64,000 nt of DNA, from NCBI GenBank assembly GCA_946894095.1, contig OX335641.1:9132501-9196500 (forward strand). The letters are read 5' to 3'. Made by a program: the position numbers and the translations under genes. Source of the DNA: Incurvaria masculella (lineage: Eukaryota; Arthropoda; Insecta; Lepidoptera; Incurvariidae). The notes under the pieces were generated by a model that had not been told where the DNA came from, did not search any database, and was given only the letters and a program-made list of their open reading frames with translations. Positions 23,601 through 31,806 of the stretch are shown here, in pieces; position 1 is the stretch's first letter; each line of letters begins with the position of its first letter.

Positions 23601-26600
23601 CGCCGCCGCCGGTAGCCGCTTCTGACAAGCCCATAAATATACAACACGTCTTAACTACATCGAGCTCCTGACTAACTTATTGTTCATTCAGCTGGATAAC
23701 TCTTGACATCATTATTAATTTCACGACTTGTCTACTATAAATAGTCTAGGGTCTTATGCGTTGTGGAAGAAAACCGGTTTTTTTTATGCGACCTGACATG
23801 GATGGGTAATACCACACAACTACCGTTATGATATTAGCCCAATACACCACATTCCCGAAGGAATTAGGTGCCATGCCAGGACCTTCCCTTTATGAGCACG
23901 GCTACATTGAACTGGATGGAAAACACGGACAATTTTTGATTGCCGCTTCGACCATCTTTTCATCCAATGCGATGGTACCAACCCGGGCGGGCTTAAACCC
24001 TACCACCTATTAGGGGAAGGGGACCTACAGTTTTACATGGATTCCGAACCATGGAGCAGCTCGCATTCGTGACGAAATGCACTTATCGAACTCTGAAAGA
24101 GAAAGACAGTCGTGCAAGTTGGTATTGAACCCGGGCCTCTGGTACGCTAGGCCAGTCCCCGCGCCACTAGGCTACGAGCCGCTCAAAATTATAATTTTTT
24201 TAAATTTAAATTTAATTTGAATCTGAGGTTAGATAGCGACATCTACAAAGTAGTATTGCAAATCGATTTTGAAAATTTCCAAGAATGTAAAGAAACACCA
24301 AAACTTGATTTTCGAATTAATCGTCTGAAATAGCATAACTAAACTTTAGACTTCATGAACTGTGTGGAAACATCAATAATTCCAGTAAATATTATTGCAT
24401 TTCGTGGAATTAATATGCAATATCAGAGCCATCTAGTTGACAGAGAAAGTATTAAGTGTACCAAAAATGTTTGTAAACGCGTTGGGTGCCGTAGATACGT
24501 CACGAAAAAAACTCTTGGACGAAAAAAAATTGTTGTTTTAATTCAAAGGTCGCAGAATCGAATCCTGCTTCATCTTATTGTCTAAACCAAAATTTTCAAG
24601 ACATTTTCTGCTCATTTGCAAAATAGATGTATAATGACTTCAAGTAATAAATGTCGCTATGAGACCTCAAACTAATGTGAAATCTGTATGGTCGTTATTA
24701 TTAAAAGCATAAGCATGTTTGTTTTTTTCTCCGAATTTCATAATAAAAAAGGTGGTTAAGGCGTGAAATATTTATTATCACGCGATATGCACGATTTTTT
24801 TACAAGTATTAAAACAAATGTGGTTAAAGGATCTCTAAACAGAACTCAAGCATAAAAGATGACAAAATATTTTTAAGGCTGCATCTCAAAGTGATAAGGT
24901 TATTGATGAAAATACGATTACGTGTTTTGCGATTGGCAGTGCTGCTAGAGGGCTATTAATGTAGCCAGATGCGTTAACATCATCATGAAAACGAAAAAAT
25001 ATCCACCTAACAGGAACAAGGACAAAAGAGCAACGAACATTATTAACAAAACATCCCTAGCAACACCCCTCCGAAACTTCGAATCGATGCCCAGCCAATT
25101 ACAGAACAAATCATATCCTGACATTTATTCACGAACAATGTGCGTCGCTCCCCACGAATATGCCGGGAACTGCAGGGGACCCAATCACTTCCTTGGGGTA
25201 CCCCACCCTACCGCCACGGCAAGAATAACAGCGAGCCTAATGTACTGCCTTGGGGAACTCCATTGATTATCAATTAGTTTTGTTTGCATCATCTGCCCGT
25301 TGACGCGTTATGCATGTTGTTTACACGCGTTTTAGGTATGACGTGGTAAATTTCACCCCAGACTATGCCAATTCTTTGACGCAGCCCTAGTTGTACTTCT
25401 AATGTCTGTATCTAATTTATGAATATCTACTTTATTTATACGGTACTAACGTTTGCTTTTGATCGTTTATTTGATCTGTTAGAGGTCTGGTTCGCCGATG
25501 CGGTCAGTAAATACATTGATTATATTGTTAGTCCGGTGAGTTGTTATAAGATTATCTGCGGTTTTATTGATTTATGGCCGTAGCATGACTCAATGATGCG
25601 GTTATTGTATTAATAGTCGTGTTGGTTTTGATTGATTAAGCTCAGCACAGTAGCCGGTACGTTATGTCATAATAAGTAGTATCTTACAATTCGATCAAAT
25701 AGTGTTAACTATGCAAATAGGTATTTTTTTTATCTGCTCCACTGTTAGCAGTACAAGTTGTTGAGATAACCAATTACTTCCTTACAGTTATTATCTTCGT
25801 GCGGGGTTTGATTTTACTATCCGTCAAGTCCTCAAAATAGATACGAATGGCTAACATCACAGATGCTATCCAATTAATACCTGGGTAACATTTGGACAAC
25901 TTGTAAGTCATACCCCTTACACAATAAATCATGCACATGCCGGAAAAGACGCGATCACTTCTATGGAACTAAGCGAAAAACTAATATCTATCAAAAAATT
26001 TTCGCTGACAGTTAGATAACTCCTCCTATATCGTTCCAGTCGGACATAGTGCACCAGTCGGTGTACGAGCTGGTGCACTCGGAGGACCGTGAGGAGCTGC
26101 AAAGGCAGCTACTATGGAACTCGTTCCTGCCGGCGGAGGCGACGGCGCTGGCGCTACAGGAGGCGCTGCGGCCGGAGCGAGCCCATCTGCTGGAGCGGAG
26201 CTTCACCGTACGGTTTCGATGTCTACTGGACAACACTTCTGGTTTTCTGGTGAGTTCAATCGGTTAACGAGCTGGTGTACTTGGAGGACTGCGAGAAACT
26301 GCTGAAGCAACTGCTGTGGAACTCGTTCCTGCCGGCGGAGGCGACGGCGCTGGCGCTGCAGGTAGCACTGCGGACGGAGCGGGCATGCCTGCTAGAGCGA
26401 AGCTTCAGAATAAGACCGTATGGTTCTGATATCTGCTGGATAACACTTCTGGTTTCCTGGTGATTTGGCGATTCAGTAAGTGGAATTGAATCTACCTGAG
26501 ATTATTATTTTACCGATTCACGTTAGAGTAGTAGTAGTTCTTAGAAGATATTTTAAGAATTAGGCATGGTTGTAATTTTAAGTACAGTAGCTCTAACGAA

Positions 26601-29600
26601 AGAATTATGGCTTCAACAAAAATGCATAGTTTTTTAGTTCAAAATCAAAGCAAATATAATATGTTAGTGGCAATCAAGCCACCAAATTATATTAAATAGT
26701 AATTGGCCGTCTCGCCGAATAAGGTTATTGAATATAGTATAAGGTTCGAAACCAGACCGCGATCAGGAGTCAGATCATATGTTATATATTGATTTTATTG
26801 TGGGTATCTTCTTGAATATTTGAATGAGTGTAAATAAAATAATAGTCCCGGCACGTAACTAGACCCATCGCCTGCTTAAGGCGGCCCAACCCGCTCATCT
26901 CTCCATACAAACGGGGAAAGAAGATCACGCCCATATTTCTTGTCATAGATCCAAAATTTTGCTCAAAATAGCTTTATTTGATCGAACTAGATGTCTGGAT
27001 GATAGTTTTCATTGTAAAATTGTTTTTAGTTTCGAAGTTATGAGGTCCGAAAGTTCGAATTTTTCGCGCGTTTTATACAATAACTTTGGAGGTGGATTAC
27101 GCAAAGAACATCGTAAAAAGATTAGTCATCAGACATAGCTTATTTAATCAAGATTTATGATCTATTTGGTTTTTGTTATATTTTGGCTACAGCGGTCGTG
27201 GTTTACTTTTAGCTATAAGTCGTTTTGAAATTAAAATCTTCGTAAATCTTACCAAATCATACACTATGCACATTGTCTTTTTTGTGGACATGTTGCATCT
27301 TCCTCATCACGGAGCCTATCTTATTCTTTGAAACAGAGAAGGTCCCAGAGCGCAACAACACGGTTTTGTCGTTTGCACCGGGATTACTAATTTTATAGCG
27401 CACCCAGTTTTTTGCCGTAGCCTTACCTTTTTTCCAAAGTACGAGGAAAATATATCACCCTTAAAGCGACACGAATGTCAAGCAATATGTGAAGGTGTGT
27501 GTGTTCCAACAGAGGCTAGACATCCGGGGGCGAGTGAAGGTGCTGCACGGCCAGAACAAGAAGACGGAAGAGCCGCCGCTGGCGCTGTTTGCGATCTGCG
27601 CACCCTTCGGCCCGCCCTCGCTGCTGGAGATCCCGCAGAAGGAGGTCATGTTCAAGAGTAAACACAAGCTGGACCTTTCCCTCGTGTCCATGGACCAACG
27701 GTGAGCGCCGATGAAAATTACTACATAAAATCAATACCTTGCTCAGTCGGTGCAGTGAGAAAACTCATATGCATAGTATGAAAATGCAGGCCGCAAATAC
27801 TGGGAATGCTTAGCTAGGTGGCCAAAAAGATCTTGTTTGGCCACATTGTTTTTCCTTCAAACAGATATATAACTTGATTCTTATTCGTTAAAAAAACTCT
27901 GAACATGTTTTGAGGTTAAATATATCCAGTTTTAGATGTTCATCTAATAAATATCATTGCAATTCTTAAAAGGCTTTCATTACTTGCATCTAAACGTATG
28001 ATTAGTTTATAATAGCTGCTTTAATGATAATTTCAGGGGTAAGATGCTGCTGGGCTACTCAGATGCAGAGCTCGGGAACATGGGTGGCTACGACCTGGTG
28101 CACTACGACGACCTGGCCTACGTCGCCAGCGCACACCAAGAATGTAAGTGCAAGCCAATAGTTTTATTTGATAATTGTTTTGTCACTATTCTGCCATTCG
28201 CCATCCTTACTTACATTTATTCTTTCGTCTATACATCGACCAAAAAAAAACCTATGAGACCTATTGTCACATTGTAAAAGATCCAAATTTTGCTTCACTT
28301 TTCAAAATTACCGAAAGCTTATGTATCATTGTATCAGCACAAAATAAAATGTATTGGATTTTACGATGTATCCTTGTCTTATAAAAATATTATTATATGA
28401 AGCTAATATAATATATATATAATATAAAAGTACTTATAACCTCCCAAATTCCCGGGATGAGTAAAAATTTGACAGAATCTTAATTTCTTAATTCTGCATC
28501 AACCTTGCAAGCGACCTCACTTGCCTACAAAAAAGAAATTGTCGATTGATACGATATTGTTTTATTTATTTTCAGAAGGAAATAGGAATATTGTATTTTG
28601 TAATTGAATTTACATTTCAAATTCGGATTGTAGTACCTATGCCCAGGTTTTTTTTTAGTGTGAGTGCTAGATTATTTATTTCTTGAATGAATTATAACTG
28701 GTTATGGTGCTGTAGAGACAGCACATAACTACAGACACAAAAAACAACAATTGTTAATTATATCTGCCTAGATAATGAATATCATATATAAATGAAATGG
28801 AGAAACAGCTAATCTGGTTTTGTTTTATACATGAAGCGTTCAAGGCATTTCTAGGGAAATTCTTTCCGAAAACGGATTTATTTTCAGTTGGATTAATTTG
28901 CGAGTACTATCTACTAGTAAGTTAGCATTCAATAATACTATACGAAAACATTATCACCAAACATTACGATTTTGCGCTTTACGATTTTATGAGCTATAGA
29001 ATTTCTGGAAATATTACAGCAAGACCGATATTTTAAAAATGCCTTCAAAATATTCTCAATGCAAGAAATAATCTAAAATATTGTGTGGATCGACATCGTA
29101 TTCTAAAAAAAGTATAAGGGTGGAAGTGAATGTATAGTAGGTCAAAATGTACTTACTTATTTTTTTATTATTTTGTTTCAGTACTAAAAACAGGCGCTTC
29201 CGGCATGATTGCATATCGCTTCCAAACAAAGGACGGGCTATGGCAGTGGCTGCAGACCTCCTCGCGGCTCGTCTACAAGAACTCCAAGCCCGACTTCGTC
29301 ATCAGCACACACCGGCCCCTCATGTGAGTACTCTGGTTCGAAACCCGTCCCCTGTTCTGCAGCTTGCGACATGCATTATAATAAATCGTTTAAGATATGA
29401 TGACGCCGTTAAGGATACAGCTATCAAGTTATGGGGATCATATAGTCGAGGTCTAGTCAGGACATTTATAAATGACATTAGAAGAAAAATCTGTATTCAA
29501 CCTAGACCCAGCCCAGAAGGAGTTCACGACTGCAAGCCGGATCATGGATCCGCCCTGTCCCGTATGTTATCTGGACTGGGACTTGACCTCATTGTTTTGT

Positions 29601-30608
29601 TCCAAGTCATAGTCATAGAATATTTGTGAAATGCGCATTCTGTCTGATTTACGTCGGAGTTCTACTCTAGGGTTCCAAAATAAACTAGACGAATTCCCGA
29701 AAATTCTTGTGATGTATCTACATCACAACAGACTTCCGGATACGTGCGCCTGTCCCTCAACAGATGCCGTGTCTGCGATCGCCACCGTTTGTCTTGGGAG
29801 AGGTTAATACTTCTCACTACTAATCTACAGCAAACTCTTTGTCACCAGGGAGGAGGAGGGTCGGGACCTGCTCGGCAAGCGGACCATGGACTTCAAAGTG
29901 AGCTACCTGGACACGGGACTCACCAACCTGTACTTCTCGGAGAGCGAGCAGCTCCCGGGCACCGAGCCGAGCCCGGCGCCCCCGCGCGGCGCTCGCCGCT
30001 ACAAGACGCAGCTGCGGGACTTCCTCTCCACGTGCCGCAACAAGCGACGCGCGCCCCCCGCGCCCCCACCCCCCGCCGCCGACTACCTCGCCGCGGACCC
30101 GCTCGCCGCCGCCTACTCCAACCTGAACGGCGCCTACGCGACCCCGTACGAGTACGCGCCGACGCCGAGCCTCCACTACGCGCCGCCGCTCGACGAGCGC
30201 TTCCTCGCGGCGGACAACCTCTTCCACCAGTACAAGCCGCTCGGCGCGTACCACTACCCGGCGTACGCGCCGAGCGGCTTCCTCGAGCCGGCGCCGCCGG
30301 GCTACGAGATCGGGCCCGCGTACCGGCCGCCGTCGCGCGAGTACGCGTACGAGGCGGCGCGCTACGCATATGCGCCGAGCCCCGCGGCCGAGGAACGCCG
30401 CTCGCCGGCGGGCCCGAGCCCGGGCGGCTCGAGCGGCTCGAACGGCGCGGAGGGCGATCGCGGGCCGGACGCGCCGCGGCAGACGGTGCTCATGTGGGGC
30501 GCCGGCGCGCCGACCGCACCGCACGACGCGCCCGACCCCTACTCGCCGCCGCAGGTGTGGCACCGCTACCACCCCGCCTACCACCACACCGCCTCCGCCA
30601 CGCAGTAG
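14511..30608 (+). CDS. ss: spineless / aryl hydrocarbon receptor orthologue, bHLH-PAS transcription factor (3' seven exons)
   Basis: Nuclear bHLH-PAS factor that pairs with Tango/ARNT and binds XRE-type sites. In insects it specifies distal antenna and leg identity and controls some photoreceptor and bristle fates (known of the family). Seven GT-AG exons join in frame into about 530 residues: the post-bHLH linker with [13 protein letters not shown] beginning [20 protein letters not shown], the inter-PAS linker with [18 protein letters not shown] with [18 protein letters not shown] and [19 protein letters not shown], then [29 protein letters not shown] and a Pro/Tyr/Ala-rich tail. These match Drosophila Spineless closely as I remember it; Dysfusion/NPAS4 has a different PAS-A. 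The first visible exon starts with the last two bases of a split codon, so the N-terminus and bHLH are missing and probably lie upstream. Drosophila Ss is longer, mainly through a Gln-rich tail that is absent here. Confidence 0.95.
15845..16000 (-). repeat. SINE family fragment
   Basis: Reverse-complement match to the SINE body: TTCATTGCCGCTTCGACCAT, then CCAACTCGGGCGG and TTTACGTGAAATCCGAACC. Head and tail are missing. Confidence 0.65.
17361..17979 (-). mobile_element. 3' end of a non-LTR retrotransposon (reverse-transcriptase C-terminal tail and UTR)
   Basis: The minus-strand frame carries [20 protein letters not shown] and then [12 protein letters not shown], the RLWN-LP-IR-FK-RLK tail typical of jockey/CR1-like LINEs. 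The 3' UTR ends near 17361 in AAT units. It is truncated at the 5' end. The mariner relic lies just beyond it. Confidence 0.8.
17991..18485 (+). mobile_element. Decayed mariner-like transposon with TA target site
   Basis: Imperfect terminal inverted repeats (CTGGGTGGCTCAAAAGTAATGAC, left; the right end reads CAGGATGGAGCATAAGTCATCAA in reverse complement) are flanked by TA on both sides (17989-17990, 18486-18487). Inside, WPTRSP in one frame and [16 protein letters not shown] in the next match the C-terminal transposase motif SPDL.P.D.FLW, so it is frameshifted. Most of the transposase is deleted. Confidence 0.8.
19144..19498 (-). repeat. SINE family copy with head
   Basis: Reverse complement of the SINE. 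Box A, as CCTCTGAGCTA on the plus strand, is at 19473-19483. The body blocks ATGCCATGCCAGGACCTTC and GCGATGGAACCAACCCGGGC are present. Confidence 0.75.
19555..19690 (+). repeat. SINE family fragment
   Basis: ACGGTTCGGAATTCATGTAAAACTGTG and the tail GGACTAATATCATGACAGGC...CATCCATGTTCAG, with the middle deleted. Confidence 0.65.
19735..20090 (+). repeat. SINE family copy
   Basis: The tRNA-like head includes GTGTAGCTCAGGTCG. The body has TCCATGGTTCGGAATGCATG, GTGGTAGGGTTTACCCCGCC and TTGGTACCATCGCATTGGAT. It is the third SINE piece in less than 1 kb. Confidence 0.7.
20306..20395 (+). CDS. ss: ss exon: start of PAS-A
   Basis: 90 nt, 30 codons, phase 0 at both ends, acceptor TTTTCAG and donor CAG|GTATGT. 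It encodes [20 protein letters not shown] and then [10 protein letters not shown], the first strands of the PAS-A fold, nearly identical to fly Spineless from memory. Confidence 0.95.
22606..22840. mobile_element. MITE, 235 bp
   Basis: Ends AGGGCTGATTTTTCAAT and, in reverse complement, AGGGCAGATTTTTCAATCC. There is no coding capacity. One end of the same family is seen again at 39949-39980. Confidence 0.75.
22979..23284. mobile_element. Two tandem copies of a MITE-like unit of about 145 bp
   Basis: Unit 1 (22979-23123) starts TTTTCACCATG and ends CTTGGTGAAAA. Unit 2 (23137-23284) starts TTCCACCAAGT and ends GTTGGTGAAAA. Each has inverted TTTCACCA ends, and they share TTTCTTACCA, AATCAGCACTT/AGTCAGCACTT and AATAAA blocks. 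Confidence 0.7.
23778..24186 (-). repeat. tRNA-derived SINE, full length, best copy
   Basis: Read on the minus strand, the head is GCGGCTCGTAGCCTAGTGGC, with box A TAGCCTAGTGG (24164-24174) and a perfect box B GGTTCAATACC (24121-24131). The family body follows, and it ends in an A-run (T-run at 23778-23786 on plus). It defines the family used for the other copies. Confidence 0.88.
26040..26249 (+). CDS. ss: ss exon: rest of PAS-A and inter-PAS linker
   Basis: 210 nt, 70 codons, phase 0 at both ends. The acceptor is TCGTTCCAG|TCGGAC and the donor CTG|GTGAGT. It contains [20 protein letters not shown], the AHR/Spineless PAS-A signature, followed by [11 protein letters not shown] and [21 protein letters not shown] decayed tandem copy of this exon starts 18 bp downstream. 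Confidence 0.95.
26268..26462 (+). pseudogene. Decayed tandem duplicate of the ss PAS-A/linker exon
   Basis: About 195 bp that aligns along its length with the 3' nine-tenths of the exon at 26040-26249. The frame reads [14 protein letters not shown], then [16 protein letters not shown] unchanged from the parent, then LERSF. After that, extra bases (about 8, AGAATAAG) break the frame, so [14 protein letters not shown] is lost, although the DNA for DNTSGFL is still recognisable. There is no acceptor AG at the right place, and the donor is changed from GGTGAGT to GGTGATT. It is read here as a non-functional exon copy inside the following intron. Confidence 0.88.
26872..27366 (+). mobile_element. 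Non-autonomous TIR element, right end lost
   Basis: About 490 bp, highly similar and in the same orientation as 35158-35716. Shared blocks include GGCCCAACCCGCTCA, GAAGATCACGCCCATATTTC, GGTCCGAAAGTTCGAATTTT and TCCCAGAGCGCAACA. The right terminal repeat of the sister copy is missing here. Confidence 0.82.
27513..27700 (+). CDS. ss: ss exon: linker and start of PAS-B
   Basis: 188 nt. The acceptor is TTCCAACAG|AGGCTA and the donor CAACG|GTGAGC, leaving two bases of an Arg codon for the next exon. It encodes [40 protein letters not shown] and [17 protein letters not shown], a conserved AHR/Spineless stretch entering PAS-B. Confidence 0.95.
27701..28036. other. ss: ss intron, 336 bp, no internal feature
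   Basis: Short AT-rich intron between two PAS-B exons, with GTGAGC and TTTCAG ends. Confidence 0.9.
28037..28143 (+). CDS. ss: ss exon: central PAS-B
   Basis: 107 nt. Acceptor AATTTCAG|G completes the split Arg codon, and the donor is GAAT|GTAAGT. It encodes [20 protein letters not shown] and [15 protein letters not shown]. Confidence 0.95.
28144..29181. other. ss: ss intron, 1.0 kb, no internal feature
   Basis: AT-rich with no repeat recognised; ends GTAAGT and TTTCAG. Confidence 0.9.
29182..29323 (+). CDS. ss: ss exon: end of PAS-B
   Basis: 142 nt. The acceptor is TTGTTTCAG|TA, which completes a Leu codon; the donor CTCAT|GTGAGT splits the Met codon of PLM. It encodes [38 protein letters not shown] and VISTHRPL. 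This fits Spineless rather than AHR of vertebrates, which has a different strand here. Confidence 0.95.
29324..29848. other. ss: ss intron, 525 bp
   Basis: The frame of the previous exon's neighbour stays open by chance here, but it lies between a clear donor (AT|GTGAGT) and acceptor (CACCAG|GG) that restore the conserved MEEEG junction. Confidence 0.9.
29849..30608 (+). CDS. ss: ss terminal exon: post-PAS region and low-complexity C-terminus
   Basis: 760 nt ending in TAG at 30606-30608, with acceptor TTTGTCACCAG. After the split Met it encodes [20 protein letters not shown] and [19 protein letters not shown], both family signatures. A very GC-rich stretch follows, coding for Ala, Pro, Tyr and Ser. 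Repeated Tyr-Ala-Pro motifs occur there, as well as [16 protein letters not shown], in a region where fly Spineless carries its activation domain. High GC here makes long open frames on both strands, which are shadows. Confidence 0.94.
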
Positions 30609-30840
30609 CCGCCTCCGCCGCCGCCGCCGCCGACCGCGCGGCAGCCTTAGCACCAGTATTTAAATTTTATTTGTTTTAATGACCGAAGTAAAAATTACGA
30701 AGAAAGTGTACAGATGGAAGTGTCTGAAAGTATCGAGCCCATAGATGAGCGCACCAAAACCGGGTCAATATGCAAGTGATTTTTGTGATGGCTAACGTAT
30801 CAATTCTGATGTCATAATAAAACCCTACCACACTATAACG
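30609..30840 (+). promoter_or_regulatory. ss: Probable ss 3' UTR with polyadenylation signal
   Basis: After the stop codon comes a short CCG-rich run, then AT-rich sequence. An AATAAA at 30816-30821 is the first canonical poly(A) signal. A longer UTR using later signals (for example the AATAAA near 32407) cannot be excluded. Confidence 0.5.
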
Positions 30841-31500
30841 TATGAAAATAAAAACCGTGACGAGTACTTAGCGCAGACTGATTGATGTACTACAAGGGGT
30901 AGGTAGGTACCGAACTCACTAACCTGTAGGTGCGATGTCCCGTATTCCACCCCAGCGTCCGAGCCTGCAGCGGGTTGCTCCAGAGCTGTTCTCACACTCT
31001 TCCACAGCAGAGGTCTTACGAGCACGGTCACTGTTCTAACGGAGCAATGTTCACAAAACTCGTTCCAAAAGAATTTCAAAATAGTTCGTCTATTGTCTTG
31101 CACTTCAAAAAACGTTCGTGTCTCGTCTTCCGCGCGATTGTCTGTCCACCCGTCCCCCGAGCTCCTCCGCCGCTGCGTAAGTACGTTCGATCTACCCGCA
31201 ACCAGCGCGAACTCGTAGGAAATCGGTTAGGTATTTTGGCGGGAAAGGGAGATGCGCTAAGTGCTTCGTTACAACACCGAATTACCCAAAAAACTAGGGG
31301 CAGTGCCTATACTTATAGACACATCCCATCAATTTGAAAAGAATGACGTTTATCACAGTGATTTTTTTCTCTTATAACCGGTATTTTGAAAAATTTTGCA
31401 CACGACTATCATTTAATAGTCCTGCTATTTTTTACATAAACGAATATTCCACATGAAAATAATAGTTTTTAGCGTAATAATCAGTCATCACGTATCTGTG
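30841..31500. other. Intergenic; no gene recognised
   Basis: Moderate GC with overlapping short frames on both strands (30825-31337) and no known motif. Confidence 0.3.
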
Positions 31501-31806
31501 CCTCTATTAAGAGTTACAAATCCCTTATCGAAAAATCGCTTAGATCATCGTTGCAGCAGATTTACATCATTAAATAGAGCAGGCATCTGAAAGATACACT
31601 AAATCGCCCATCCACGGATTTTTATATTTGTGTAGATACATATGCTCAACATATTTATATTTTCATATTTCTACAGAAATATAAGATATCCATTGAAGGG
31701 CGATTTAGTGTATCCCTGAAAGGCTTGCTCAATTCAATGATGTAATCCTGCGATATCGATGATCTTAGCGATTATTCGAGAAGTGATTTGTAACTCGTAA
31801 TAGAGG
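31501..31806. mobile_element. Foldback/MITE element, 306 bp, just downstream of ss
   Basis: Left arm 31501-31609 and right arm 31700-31806 are reverse complements (CCTCTATTAAGAGTTACAAATC, AGATCATCG, GATACACTAAATCGCC). About 90 bp of AT-rich sequence lies between them. Confidence 0.82.

Larger units (their letters stand above)
20396..26039. other. ss: ss intron (5.6 kb): MITEs, one SINE and GC-rich islands
   Basis: Contains a MITE (22606-22840), a tandem pair of related MITE units (22979-23284) and a full SINE (23778-24186). Non-repetitive GC-rich islands lie at 21590-21800, 22405-22540 and 23520-23635. The stretch 20740-20840 is rich in ATTA/TAAT homeodomain-type words. No coding exon is seen. 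Confidence 0.65.
26250..27512. other. ss: ss intron: duplicated exon relic and a TIR element
   Basis: Holds the decayed exon copy (26268-26462) and a MITE-like element (26872-27366). The rest is AT-rich without features. Confidence 0.7.

Noticed and set aside
20306..28143. Assigning the bHLH-PAS gene to dysfusion/NPAS4
   Set aside because: PAS-A and PAS-B here match the Spineless/AHR signatures ([26 protein letters not shown] after PAS-B); the Dysfusion PAS-A that I remember is different.
29744..30679. Long open frames of 311, 277 and 149 codons overlapping the last ss exon
   Set aside because: They are shadows in other frames caused by the very high GC; the conserved frame is the one that continues PAS-B.
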